Positions 1-6,359 of a stretch of DNA of 14,512 nt are shown piece by piece; positions within the stretch are counted from its first letter, which is position 1; the number at the start of each line of letters is the position of its first letter. Both the position numbers and the translations under genes were made by a program. Origin of the DNA: Pseudomonadota bacterium. Its GTDB lineage: Bacteria; Desulfobacterota; Desulfobacteria; Desulfobacterales; Desulfobacteraceae. The notes under the pieces were generated by a model. It had not been told where the DNA came from. It made no database searches and saw only the letters and a list, made by a program, of their open reading frames with translations. The stretch spans positions 1-14,512 of the forward strand of contig JAHIVS010000316.1 of the NCBI GenBank assembly GCA_018816605.1, given 5' to 3'.

Positions 1-590
1 CCGACGGCCGGCTGATCATGATGATTCGGAGTACCAAAAAGTCCAAGGGCAAAGTATCCTCCAATATTGTGTTTAACTATGGCCATACCACGATCCCTCG
101 GCATTTGCGGGATATTGTGGTTACCGAATACGGCATCGCCGATCTCCGGGGCAAATGCGACCGGGATGTCATTGCCGCCCTGCTGGAAATCAGTGACTCC
201 CGTTTCCAGAAGGACTTGCTGGAGCAGGCCAAGCGCTCGGGAAAAATCGAAACAACCTATGAGATTCCCGAAACCTGCCGCCAGAATACACCGGAGCGTA
301 TCCGAAATCTTTTGTCCCCCTTTAAAGCCCAGGGATATTTTTTAAATTTCCCCTTTGGTACGGATTATACCCAGGAGGAAGTCACCCTGGCCAAGGCATT
401 AAAGCTTTTGAAAGAGAACGTTACAACCCACCGTGTCAGAACCATTGCCGGTATTATCGGCCAGTTTTTTTCACGTCCGCCCCTGCCCATTGCCCCTTTA
501 TTGAAACGCATGAAACTGGATTTTCCCAGATGCCTGAGGGAACGGGTGCTAAGGGCGGTGGTGGTCTATGCCCTTCGCCGCAGCAGCTAA
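1..590 (+). CDS. Acetyl-CoA hydrolase/CoA-transferase family protein, C-terminal part (5' end outside the window)
   Basis: The reading frame is open from base 3 (…DGRLIMMIRSTK) and continues past the left edge, so only about the last 195 residues are present. The internal ATG at base 18 is not a credible start. The segment VTEYGIADLRG followed by a Ser-Arg-Phe-Gln helix (SRFQKDLLEQA) is the hallmark of the C-terminal lobe of acetyl-CoA hydrolase/transferases (Ach1/AarC-like), cytoplasmic enzymes that move CoA between acyl groups and acetate. In AarC-type enzymes this lobe contributes to CoA binding; that is family knowledge, not shown here. After the lobe comes a block found in the longer members of the family (FPFGTDYTQEEVTLAKAL) and a basic tail (RMKLDFPRCLRERVLRAV). 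Which acyl-CoA it uses cannot be told. It ends in TAA, four bases before a stem-loop. Confidence 0.85.
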   Translation, partial: DGRLIMMIRSTKKSKGKVSSNIVFNYGHTTIPRHLRDIVVTEYGIADLRGKCDRDVIAALLEISDSRFQKDLLEQAKRSGKIETTYEIPETCRQNTPERIRNLLSPFKAQGYFLNFPFGTDYTQEEVTLAKALKLLKENVTTHRVRTIAGIIGQFFSRPPLPIAPLLKRMKLDFPRCLRERVLRAVVVYALRRSS

Positions 591-593
591 TGC

Positions 594-612
594 CGCTTCT
601 TCCGGAGAAGCG
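594..612 (+). terminator. Stem-loop just after the CoA-transferase gene, possible terminator
   Basis: CGCTTCT (594-600) pairs perfectly with AGAAGCG (606-612) around the five-base loop TCCGG, starting four bases after the stop codon. The position suits a terminator or a 3'-end stabilising hairpin. No uridine tract follows directly (ATGGGATATTTG), so intrinsic termination is uncertain. The rest of the gap (613-720) has no gene. TTTACA (626-631) and TATTGC (649-654), 17 bp apart, could be a weak promoter for the next gene; a TTGACA at 659-664 lacks a convincing -10. Confidence 0.4.
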
Positions 613-720
613 ATGGGATATTTGCTTTACACCGGGTGAAAATATTGGTATTGCGCCATTGACAGGAAGTATTAATTAACACCATCAATGGCTGCAGTTT
701 ACCCCTGAGGAGTCTCCCGA

Positions 721-1422
721 TTGCTTGAATTCTTACCCGCAAAGATGCTTAAAAAAAGCTTTGGGGTGTTCGGTCATTTCTATTCCGTGGACCTTTCTTC
801 TGGAGAACGGATTGAGTGTCGGAGCGTGCTTGAAATTGCGGCCAAGACCCATACACCCCCTGATATCAATTTGTTGTCAAAAAAGGCGGCGGATGCTGTT
901 TTTATTATGATGAATCCGGGTTCCTCCCGTCCTTTGGAAGCGGTGGAGCATGTCATTTCCGAAAAACAGGCGGCAGATCTGAACGTTTCCCTCGTATCGA
1001 CAATGCCGGATACCACACAATATCAGGTCATGAGACTCATGCATTACTGTTCCTGGTCCCATGTCAGGGTGCTGAACCTCTCGGATTTGAGAAATCCCAG
1101 AGGCGGTGACTTTGCAGTCCAGTATCGGGATATTGAGGATAGAACCGGTTTTAAAGCCCACTCCCTGTTTTCCGATGAGCGGGGGGGGGAACGGATCTGT
1201 AAACTGAAACGCAAATCCCGGGCGCCCATTGTCTTCGCCTGGGGTGTCAGCCCCGACCTGGAGCCGCTCATTGAAAGATGTCTGGCCAAGGTTTCCGGCA
1301 TGCCGGGCTGTACCGGGCTTTTGAAGCCCCAGACCCTGAACAGGTATTTTCATCCGCTCCCAACCCTCCAAAGGGCGAAAATGCAATGGGTCGATAACAT
1401 GGTCACGCTGATCAATAGCTGA
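721..1422 (+). CDS. DUF1643-family protein of unknown function
   Basis: A 233-residue soluble protein with no signal peptide or membrane segment. I assign it to DUF1643 (PF07799) from three conserved islands in the right order: the strand-loop FIMMNPGSSRP (61-71, the family's 'LNPS' motif), VLNLSDLRNP (118-126, the 'NLFA..P' motif), and FAWG (172-175) followed by a C-terminal His-Pro (HPLP, 211-214). No biochemical function is established for the family that I can cite. The start is TTG at 721, chosen because a GAGGAG Shine-Dalgarno sequence at 707-712 sits 8 bases upstream and the conserved region begins soon after. The next gene starts 48 bases downstream on the same strand, so co-transcription with the TauE-type permease is likely. 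The match is a divergent one, and a functional link to the permease is not evident. Confidence 0.7.
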   Translation: MLEFLPAKMLKKSFGVFGHFYSVDLSSGERIECRSVLEIAAKTHTPPDINLLSKKAADAVFIMMNPGSSRPLEAVEHVISEKQAADLNVSLVSTMPDTTQYQVMRLMHYCSWSHVRVLNLSDLRNPRGGDFAVQYRDIEDRTGFKAHSLFSDERGGERICKLKRKSRAPIVFAWGVSPDLEPLIERCLAKVSGMPGCTGLLKPQTLNRYFHPLPTLQRAKMQWVDNMVTLINS

Positions 1423-1470
1423 TATAAGCTGGGGGCTTGGTTAGAAAATATTTTATAATTGGAGGTGAAG

Positions 1471-2433
1471 GTGCTTTTTCATACTGCGGGAATTGAAGTT
1501 GCCCTTTGGATTCCACCCCTAGTGGCATTTGTGATTTCATTTTTTACATCCATGGGAGGCGTATCCGGTGCTTTCCTTCTGCTACCATTCCAAATGTCAT
1601 TTCTTGGATACACAAATCCTTCCGTCAGCGCCACCAATCAAGTGTATAACATTATAGCCATCCCAAGTGGTGTTTACCGATATTGCAAAGAAGGCAGGAT
1701 GGTGTGGCCACTTACATGGGTTGTTGTGGCCGGCACTCTGCCGGGTGTGTTCATAGGTGCCTTTGTCCGTGTGGCGTACCTTCCAAACCCGATGCATTTT
1801 AAATTGTTTGCCGCTATGGTCTTGTTTTATATCGGGCTCAGAATGGTGCGGGATCTGTTGAATAAAAATCCAGGTAATTCCAACAAGGATAGCAGTGAAC
1901 AACAATTTCAAAAGACAGTACACCGGCATCAATCAAAGGCAACTGATCCACAGATAGCCGGTCCAACGGCTTTTAAAAAGGTGAAAGTGACCCACTTCAA
2001 TTTAAAGCGGCTGGGTTACACCTTCTATGATGAAACCTTTGACGTATCCTTCTGGGGTATTTTCATTCTTAGCTTCATCGTCGGCATCCTGGGCGGCATT
2101 TACGGTATCGGCGGCGGCTCCATCATCGCCCCGTTTTTTGTAACGTTGTTCGGATTGCCGGTTTATACAGTGGCGGGTCCCGCCCTGATGGGGACCTTCA
2201 TAACCTCAGTGGCAGGCGTAGCGTTTTACCAGATTATCGCACCGTTCTATCCAGACATATCGGTGGCACCCGATTGGCAGTTGGGCATTTTGTTTGGATT
2301 CGGTGGGATGGCAGGAATGTATCTGGGGGCATACTGCCAAAAATTTGTCCCGGCCAAGGTGATCAAGTGGATGTTAGCAGGAATTATCGTTTTTACCGCA
2401 ACAAAATATGTTGCTGCATTTTTGGGTTGTTAA
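1471..2433 (+). CDS. Sulfite exporter TauE/SafE family membrane protein
   Basis: An inner-membrane protein of about 320 residues made of two hydrophobic halves, as in the TauE/SafE (DUF81) family. The N-terminal half carries about four helices (LVAFVISFFTSMGGVSGAF; LTWVVVAGTLPGVFIGAFV; LFAAMVLFYIGLRMV). A polar cytoplasmic insert of about 65 residues follows. The C-terminal half has the Gly-rich repeat GGIYGIGGGSIIAPFF and later LGAYCQKFVP. The two Gly-rich segments are the family's inverted-repeat signature. Members export sulfite, sulfoacetate or other organic anions; the substrate here is unknown. The start is GTG 1471, because the strong GGAGGTGA Shine-Dalgarno sequence (1461-1468) places it 5 bases after GGAGG. 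A TTG at 1459 would lie upstream of, and overlap, that signal. The long central insert is known in some anaerobe homologues and has no recognised domain. Confidence 0.85.
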   Translation: MLFHTAGIEVALWIPPLVAFVISFFTSMGGVSGAFLLLPFQMSFLGYTNPSVSATNQVYNIIAIPSGVYRYCKEGRMVWPLTWVVVAGTLPGVFIGAFVRVAYLPNPMHFKLFAAMVLFYIGLRMVRDLLNKNPGNSNKDSSEQQFQKTVHRHQSKATDPQIAGPTAFKKVKVTHFNLKRLGYTFYDETFDVSFWGIFILSFIVGILGGIYGIGGGSIIAPFFVTLFGLPVYTVAGPALMGTFITSVAGVAFYQIIAPFYPDISVAPDWQLGILFGFGGMAGMYLGAYCQKFVPAKVIKWMLAGIIVFTATKYVAAFLGC

Positions 2434-2434
2434 C

Positions 2435-2451
2435 CCAACTTTCGGAGTTGG
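2435..2451 (+). terminator. Short hairpin between convergent genes, candidate bidirectional terminator
   Basis: CCAACT (2435-2440) and AGTTGG (2446-2451) form a perfect 6-bp stem around TTCGG in the 40-bp gap between the permease stop and the LysR stop. An alternative GGGTT/AACCC pairing (2424-2428 with 2432-2436) overlaps it. Only a mixed A/T stretch (ATTTTAAAT) follows, so strength is doubtful, but a terminator is expected between two converging genes. Confidence 0.45.
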
Positions 2452-2473
2452 CAGATTTTAAATAGGGCCGGTC

Positions 2474-3328
2474 TCAGTTTTCAGTTCTCTCCCGGAATGA
2501 TTTTATGACATGCTCGGAAAAACAGTCGATAATTCTTGATGAGACTTTTCTGGTTTTGTGAAGGGCGATATTGGATACCGGAAGTACAGGAAGGCCATCC
2601 TCAATGCCTGGGATTTTCAGATCCAACGGCACATTGCTTTTAATGATGGGGGCAACGGCAAACCCTGCCTTAACGGCATCCAAAAGCCCGGATATACTCC
2701 GGCTTACATATACGATCCTGTATCCTATCCCTGCTTTTTCCAGGGCTTCCAATGCCCAGGTCCTGAAAACACACCCCTCTTCAAAGGTGGCCAGGGAAAG
2801 GGGTTTGTGTTTTTGAAGCACAAATTCAGGGGCCGCTGTCCAGACCACGGGGTCATGGGCGATCACCTGTCCGCCTTCGCTGATCTGGGTGCAGATCCCT
2901 ACGTCAAGTGCTCCGTTGTCTACCCAATCCTTGATCACGTCACTGTTTTCACAGTGCATTTCCACGGTGACATCCGGATAGGAACGTGCAAAAAGGGCCA
3001 GCAGGCTCGGCAGCACGCCTGAGGTGTAGTGTTCCGGAGATCCGAAACGGAGATGGCCTTCCAGGTTCGGGTTTGACAGGGCTGCCACGGCCTCGTCGTG
3101 CTCTTTGACGATTCGCTTGGCATAGCTGATCAATATACGCCCTTCGGTTGTCAGCTTGACGGTTTTACCGATTCTGTCAAATAATTTTTTGCCCACCTCA
3201 TTTTCAAGCCGTTTGATCTGCATGCTCACGGCCGACTGCGAAAGGTTAACTTGGACCCCGGTTTTTGTAAAATTTTTGGCTTCGGCCAGGGAGATAAACG
3301 TCCTTAAATAATCGATCTGTAGATTCAT
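2474..3328 (-). CDS. LysR family transcriptional regulator
   Basis: A DNA-binding regulator of about 284 residues with the LysR layout: an N-terminal winged helix-turn-helix (IDYLRTFISLAEAKNFTKTG, then LSQSAVSMQIKRLENEVGKKLF), a linker helix (TTEGRILISYAKRIV), and a periplasmic-binding-protein-like effector domain beginning near HLRFGSPE. I chose ATG 3328, giving MNLQIDYLRTF, because LysR proteins normally begin a few residues before the first helix. GTG 3337 and ATG 3334 are in frame; none has a clear Shine-Dalgarno site. It is transcribed away from the SDR gene across a short shared region with a nested palindrome, so it most likely regulates the SDR-azlC-azlD unit and itself. The inducer is unknown. 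Confidence 0.93.
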   Translation of the reverse strand: MNLQIDYLRTFISLAEAKNFTKTGVQVNLSQSAVSMQIKRLENEVGKKLFDRIGKTVKLTTEGRILISYAKRIVKEHDEAVAALSNPNLEGHLRFGSPEHYTSGVLPSLLALFARSYPDVTVEMHCENSDVIKDWVDNGALDVGICTQISEGGQVIAHDPVVWTAAPEFVLQKHKPLSLATFEEGCVFRTWALEALEKAGIGYRIVYVSRSISGLLDAVKAGFAVAPIIKSNVPLDLKIPGIEDGLPVLPVSNIALHKTRKVSSRIIDCFSEHVIKSFRERTEN

Positions 3329-3351
3329 AATCATCACATTTTTTAATCGTT

Positions 3352-3381
3352 GTTATCAAAACTATTCGTTTGACGGATAAC
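3352..3381. promoter_or_regulatory. Nested inverted repeat, candidate LysR operator
   Basis: Two nearly concentric inverted repeats lie between the divergent genes: GTTATC (3352-3357) with GATAAC (3376-3381), and TCAAA (3356-3360) with TTTGA (3369-3373). LysR proteins bind AT-rich dyads in divergent promoter regions, which fits. The dyad covers the -35 of the SDR promoter and touches the -10 of the regulator's promoter, as expected for combined autoregulation and target control. Binding is inferred. Confidence 0.5.
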
Positions 3382-3396
3382 TATACCATGTATAAA
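3370..3396 (+). promoter_or_regulatory. Putative promoter of the SDR gene
   Basis: TTGACG (3370-3375) resembles a sigma-70 -35 hexamer. TATAAA (3391-3396) is 15 bp downstream; the overlapping TAAATT (3393-3398) gives 17 bp. The short spacing to the better hexamer is typical of promoters that need an activator, and the candidate LysR dyad overlaps the -35. Confidence 0.4.
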
Positions 3397-3407
3397 TTAT
3401 CAGACAA
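3380..3407 (-). promoter_or_regulatory. Putative promoter of the LysR gene
   Basis: Read on the minus strand, TTGTCT (bases 3407-3402) and TATAGT (3385-3380) are 16 bp apart and point into the regulator gene. It overlaps the opposing SDR promoter, so the two would compete for RNA polymerase. Confidence 0.4.
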
Positions 3408-3432
3408 GAAATAATTTAAACAAGGAGACAGC

Positions 3433-4041
3433 ATGAAAATTTTAATAGTCGGAGGAAATGGTACAATTGGCAAAAAGGTCAGTGCACATTTTTCAAAAAA
3501 GCATGAGGTCATTGTTGCCGGACGAAGGTCAGGGGATGTCAACCTGGACATGGCAGACGGCAACTCCATTAAAGCCCTGTTTGAAAAAATCGGGAAAGTG
3601 GACGCAATTGTCTGCACAGCCGGGGAAGCCAAATGGGCAAATTTTGACGCCATGACCGAAGCAGATTTTTATATCGGCATCAAAAGCAAACTCATGGGCC
3701 AGGTGAATCTGGTTAGGATCGGTAAGGATTACATGAATCCGGGGGGCTCTTTTACCCTTTCCACCGGTATCCTGGCCGATCATCCGGTCCGTATGACCAC
3801 CAGTGCGGCCATGGTCAACGGCGCAATCCACAGTTTTGTCAAAGCCGTCTGCCTGGAATTGGAAAACAATATCCGGATTAATGTGGTTTCCTCCGGGCTT
3901 GTTGAAGATGCGGTGGAACACTATGAAGCCTATTTCCCCGGTCACAATCCCATCCCCATGAAAAAAGTGGTGAATGGATTTGTAAAAAGTGTTGAGGGTG
4001 CCGCCACAGGAGAGATCATCAGAATGTATGATAATGGCTGA
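3433..4041 (+). CDS. Atypical short-chain dehydrogenase/reductase (Lin1944-like), likely without classical catalytic residues
   Basis: A 202-residue Rossmann-fold protein, shorter than the usual 240-260 residue SDR. It has the nucleotide-binding glycine motif GGNGTIG (7-13), an Arg-Arg pair after the second strand (31-32) that often marks NADP(H) preference, a CTAG turn (61-64) in place of NNAG, and Ser110 where the catalytic serine would sit. The YxxxK pair is missing: aligning on FVKAVCLEL gives Ala125 and Asn129 at those positions. The match is to the Lin1944-like SDR subgroup, known for a cofactor motif without active-site residues and of undetermined function. The ATG has an AAGGAGA Shine-Dalgarno at 3422-3428. 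The azlC remnant starts 26 bases after its stop, so it probably led an SDR-azlC-azlD operon under the divergent LysR protein. Confidence 0.85.
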   Translation: MKILIVGGNGTIGKKVSAHFSKKHEVIVAGRRSGDVNLDMADGNSIKALFEKIGKVDAIVCTAGEAKWANFDAMTEADFYIGIKSKLMGQVNLVRIGKDYMNPGGSFTLSTGILADHPVRMTTSAAMVNGAIHSFVKAVCLELENNIRINVVSSGLVEDAVEHYEAYFPGHNPIPMKKVVNGFVKSVEGAATGEIIRMYDNG

Positions 4042-4067
4042 TTTTTTATCACTGAAGGAATAATCAA

Positions 4068-4567
4068 ATGGCGCCAGTGACTACATTGGCGCCACCATGG
4101 TTCCCTTCTATAAAAAGCTGAACCCGCTCCGGAAAATGGTACGGGCCTTTGGTTTAACCGATGAAACCTTTGCCGCGGCCGTCAGGTGCTATCATCAAAA
4201 GGACGGTGTGCCGGGCAAGCATTACTACAACCTGGGGTCCATGGTGTTCATGTATCTCAATTGGAACCTATGCACCTTTATCGGCTCACGGCGGGAAAAG
4301 CGTTTCCGGAGATATCCCGGTGGGGGCTTGATTTTGCAATGCCCGCCACATTCATTGGCATTGTAATTCCCTATCTTATTTCAAAACCCATGTGGGCCTC
4401 TGTGATCACCGCGGACCATTTCCATCCTGGCCGGAGGACTCCCCCACAAGATGGGATTGATGCTGGCTGCCCTTGTCGGCGTTGTGGTGGGAGTGGTTTG
4501 TGAAAAATATTTTCTGGAAACCAGGAGAAACTTTAAATATGTTTGGTGCGCAAATACAATTGAATGA
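4068..4567 (+). pseudogene. azlC: Broken azlC: branched-chain amino acid exporter large subunit, internal deletion plus two frameshifts
   Basis: AzlC with AzlD forms a membrane exporter for branched-chain amino acids and azaleucine. Three frames must be joined to recover its second half. Homology starts at GATMVPFYKKLN and runs through AFGLTDETF to CTFIG in the frame of base 4097. At about 4285 it moves to the next frame (LTAGKAFPEISRWGLDFAMPA) as if one C of GGC-CTC were lost. At about 4414 it returns to the first frame (SILAGGLPHKMGLMLAALVG) and ends at TGA 4565-4567. The original start was probably ATG 4068, with AAGGA at 4055-4059 eight bases upstream, but that frame reads only MAPVTT before leaving the homology. 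Roughly 75-85 residues, including the first membrane helices, are gone. In the 4097 frame translation stops at 4364-4366. The protein should be non-functional. Confidence 0.85.
4069..4094 (+). repeat. Perfect 8-bp palindrome TGGCGCCA repeated, forming a strong hairpin over the azlC start
   Basis: TGGCGCCA, itself palindromic, occurs at 4069-4076 and 4087-4094. The copies pair, and the stem continues with G-T, T-A and G-C (4077-4079 with 4084-4086), giving 11 bp closed by the tetraloop ACTA (4080-4083). It occludes the presumed azlC start codon and lies exactly at the deletion junction. No T tract follows, so it is not a typical terminator. Confidence 0.7.
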
Positions 4568-4880
4568 GGTCTATCTGGTGGCAGGGATGGCATTGGTTAC
4601 TTTTGTCATACGCTACGCTTTGTTTCCCATTTCCGGACGATTTACATTCCCGAAATTGCTTGAACAAGGATTAAGATATGTCCCCCCCGTTGTTCTCACG
4701 GCCATTATTGTGCCGGCCGTGCTAATGCCCAATGGGGGAGAGCTGAATCTGAACAATCCCTATCTCATCGGCGCACTTGCCACCTGTGTTATTGGCGGCG
4801 TGTTCAAAAATTTGCGTTTGACCCTTGCCATGGGTATGGTGGTTTTTCTGGGAGCGCAATGGGTTTTTGCAATGGGATAG
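4539..4880 (+). CDS. azlD: AzlD family branched-chain amino acid exporter subunit
   Basis: A small hydrophobic inner-membrane protein of 113 residues (AzlD is usually about 100-110). It has the family's pattern: an early helix (VYLVAGMALVTFVIRYALF), the Arg-Tyr and Pro of the first segment, the conserved YVPPVVLTAIIVPAVL helix, and a final pair (YLIGALATCVIGGVF; LAMGMVVFLGAQWVF). It is the small partner of AzlC in exporting branched-chain amino acids. ATG 4539 is preferred, with AGGAG at 4523-4527 eleven bases upstream. A longer in-frame start at 4473 would add sequence lying inside the azlC frame. The gene overlaps the azlC remnant by 29 bases. The frame is intact although its partner is broken, so it is either a very recently orphaned gene or pairs with another AzlC. 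Confidence 0.88.
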   Translation: MFGAQIQLNEVYLVAGMALVTFVIRYALFPISGRFTFPKLLEQGLRYVPPVVLTAIIVPAVLMPNGGELNLNNPYLIGALATCVIGGVFKNLRLTLAMGMVVFLGAQWVFAMG

Positions 4881-4916
4881 TTATCAGATGCGAAGGAACG
4901 CCGATTTTCAGGCGTA

Positions 4917-4925
4917 CAATCTGCG
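4917..4925. repeat. Left 9-bp target-site duplication of the MITE
   Basis: CAATCTGCG directly abuts the left terminal inverted repeat and is repeated exactly, in the same orientation, at 5068-5076 directly after the right one. Confidence 0.85.
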
Positions 4926-5067
4926 CAGCAATTCTAAATATGAAAGCATCACGAAGGGTCAGGCTTGCATTATTGCACTTTTGTCAACTGAAAGTACGCA
5001 ATTTTGATAAAATGCACAATAAAACAAGCCTGACCCGTTAAAGAAAATGCCACATTTAGAATTGCTG
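4926..5067. mobile_element. 142-bp MITE-like non-autonomous element with 14-bp TIRs
   Basis: The element begins CAGCAATTCTAAAT (4926-4939) and ends with its exact inverse ATTTAGAATTGCTG (5054-5067). A second perfect inverted pair, GGGTCAGGCTTG (4956-4967) and CAAGCCTGACCC (5025-5036), is nested inside. A third, imperfect pair (about 4970-4987 with 5004-5024) brings the arms to about 60 bp around a 16-base centre. It has no credible coding frame. Exact 9-bp direct repeats flank both ends, the mark of transposition. A 9-bp duplication is typical of IS4-, IS1- and some other DDE-transposase groups, so a transposase acting in trans is implied; its family is not known. Removing the element and one repeat restores a continuous spacer upstream of the methyltransferase gene. 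A transcript through it would fold into a long hairpin. Confidence 0.85.
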
Positions 5068-5076
5068 CAATCTGCG
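5068..5076. repeat. Right 9-bp target-site duplication of the MITE
   Basis: CAATCTGCG, an exact copy of 4917-4925, follows the right terminal inverted repeat without a gap. Confidence 0.85.
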
Positions 5077-5104
5077 GGTATCTGTTTTAAAAATGTGAAA
5101 ATCC

Positions 5105-5113
5105 TGATATAAA
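5105..5113 (+). promoter_or_regulatory. Possible extended -10 promoter of the methyltransferase gene
   Basis: TGA followed by TATAAA (TG at 5105-5106, hexamer 5108-5113) fits an extended -10 element. The matching -35 position (5085-5090, TTTTAA) is poor. It lies 29 bp beyond the MITE's right target repeat, so the insertion may have replaced upstream sequence this promoter once used. Confidence 0.3.
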
Positions 5114-5153
5114 GGGAGATTTAATAATCTTTGGTATATTAAGGATGTGAGCG

Positions 5154-6359
5154 TTGAACACAGGTAAAAAAAGTATCCTTCAAAAGGGGCTTGGCAGAAC
5201 ACGAAAGCTTGCCAAGCGCGAATACGTATATGAACGAGATGCCCAGTATTTTGCACAAGTTGCCGAAAGTGTAAAAGATATTGCGATTTTAGAAATCAAG
5301 GAACTGGGAGGCTACGGCCTGAGGCCCGTGTTCCGGGGGATCTGGTTTAAGGCGGCAAAACGCGATTTTTACAGGATCACCTATTTTGCCCGGCTGCTCT
5401 CACGGGTGCTGGCGCCCCTGGTGACATTTGAATGTATTGAGAAAGACGATCTCTATAAGAACGCCAGAAAGATCCGGTGGGAAGAGTTTCTAACCCCCGA
5501 ACAAACCTTTTCCATTATGGCAAATGTGTCTGAATCGGATATCACCCATTCCAATTTTGCAGGACTCAGGGTCAAGGACGCCATTGCCGATTATTTCAGG
5601 GACCGGAGCAATTACCGGCCCAGTGTGGATTCCAAAGACCCCTGGATCACCATTAACCTCCATATCCACCAGAATGTCGCCACCATTTCCGTGGATGTTT
5701 CTGGCGGTCCCCTGCACAAAAGGGGATACCGGGAAGAGTCGGTTTCTGCGCCCATGCAGGAGACCATTGCTGCGGCCATTGTGCGCTTGAGCGGATGGGA
5801 CGGGTCACAATTTCTGTATGATCCCATGTGCGGGTCCGGTACCCTGCTGTGCGAGGCCCTGATGCACTATTGCAGGATTCCGGCCCAAATTTTCAGAAAA
5901 GGATTCGGGTTTGAGCGTCTGCCGGATTTTGATACGGCCTTGTGGGAACGGATCAAGGCGGAGGCAAATGAAAACATAAAACCGCTTCCCGAGAACCTGA
6001 TCGGGGGAAGCGATATCTCCGAACACTCGGTGAATGCCGTGAAGACAAATCTCATGGGGCTCCATTTCGGCGGGAATGTTCAGATTGGTCTTGCGGATTT
6101 CAAGGCGCTTCCTCCCCTTGAAAATTCCGTGATCATCACCAATCCCCCCTATGGCATCCGCATGGGAAAAGACCAGGATCTGAATCTGTTTTATAAAGAA
6201 CTGGGACTTTTCCTCAAGGGGCATTGTAAAAACTGCGTTGCCTATGTCTATTTTGGAGAGCCCCGGTTTATTAAAAAGGTTCCCCTGGCCCCTGCCTGGA
6301 AACGGCCCTTAAAAATCGGGGGCCTGGACGGAAAACTGGCGAAATATGAACTCTATTGA
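5154..6359 (+). CDS. rlmL: THUMP-domain class I SAM-dependent RNA methyltransferase (RlmL-like)
   Basis: This 401-residue protein probably methylates a guanine N2 in 23S rRNA. E. coli RlmL acts on G2445, but the exact site here is inferred from homology (COG0116). The order is: a basic extension (1-28), a ferredoxin-like/THUMP region (about 30-185, with THSNFAGLRVKDAIADYFR at 132-150 and GGPLHKRGYR at 184-193), then a Rossmann methyltransferase with the SAM loop YDPMCGSGT (222-230) and the catalytic NPPYG (330-334) expected for amino-group methylation of a base. It is the stand-alone form; the E. coli enzyme is fused to RlmK. The start is TTG 5154, with AAGGA at 5141-5145 eight bases upstream; no better in-frame start precedes the domain. 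It overlaps the next small gene by 14 bases. Confidence 0.9.
   Translation: MNTGKKSILQKGLGRTRKLAKREYVYERDAQYFAQVAESVKDIAILEIKELGGYGLRPVFRGIWFKAAKRDFYRITYFARLLSRVLAPLVTFECIEKDDLYKNARKIRWEEFLTPEQTFSIMANVSESDITHSNFAGLRVKDAIADYFRDRSNYRPSVDSKDPWITINLHIHQNVATISVDVSGGPLHKRGYREESVSAPMQETIAAAIVRLSGWDGSQFLYDPMCGSGTLLCEALMHYCRIPAQIFRKGFGFERLPDFDTALWERIKAEANENIKPLPENLIGGSDISEHSVNAVKTNLMGLHFGGNVQIGLADFKALPPLENSVIITNPPYGIRMGKDQDLNLFYKELGLFLKGHCKNCVAYVYFGEPRFIKKVPLAPAWKRPLKIGGLDGKLAKYELY

Noticed and set aside
4283..4420. Programmed ribosomal frameshifting in azlC
   Set aside because: Neither shift site has a slippery heptamer or a downstream pseudoknot that I can see, and the missing front half already points to decay.
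4926..5067. The nested inverted repeats as a terminator for azlD or as a CRISPR-like repeat
   Set aside because: The exact 9-bp target duplication and matched terminal repeats indicate transposition, and there is no repeat-spacer periodicity.
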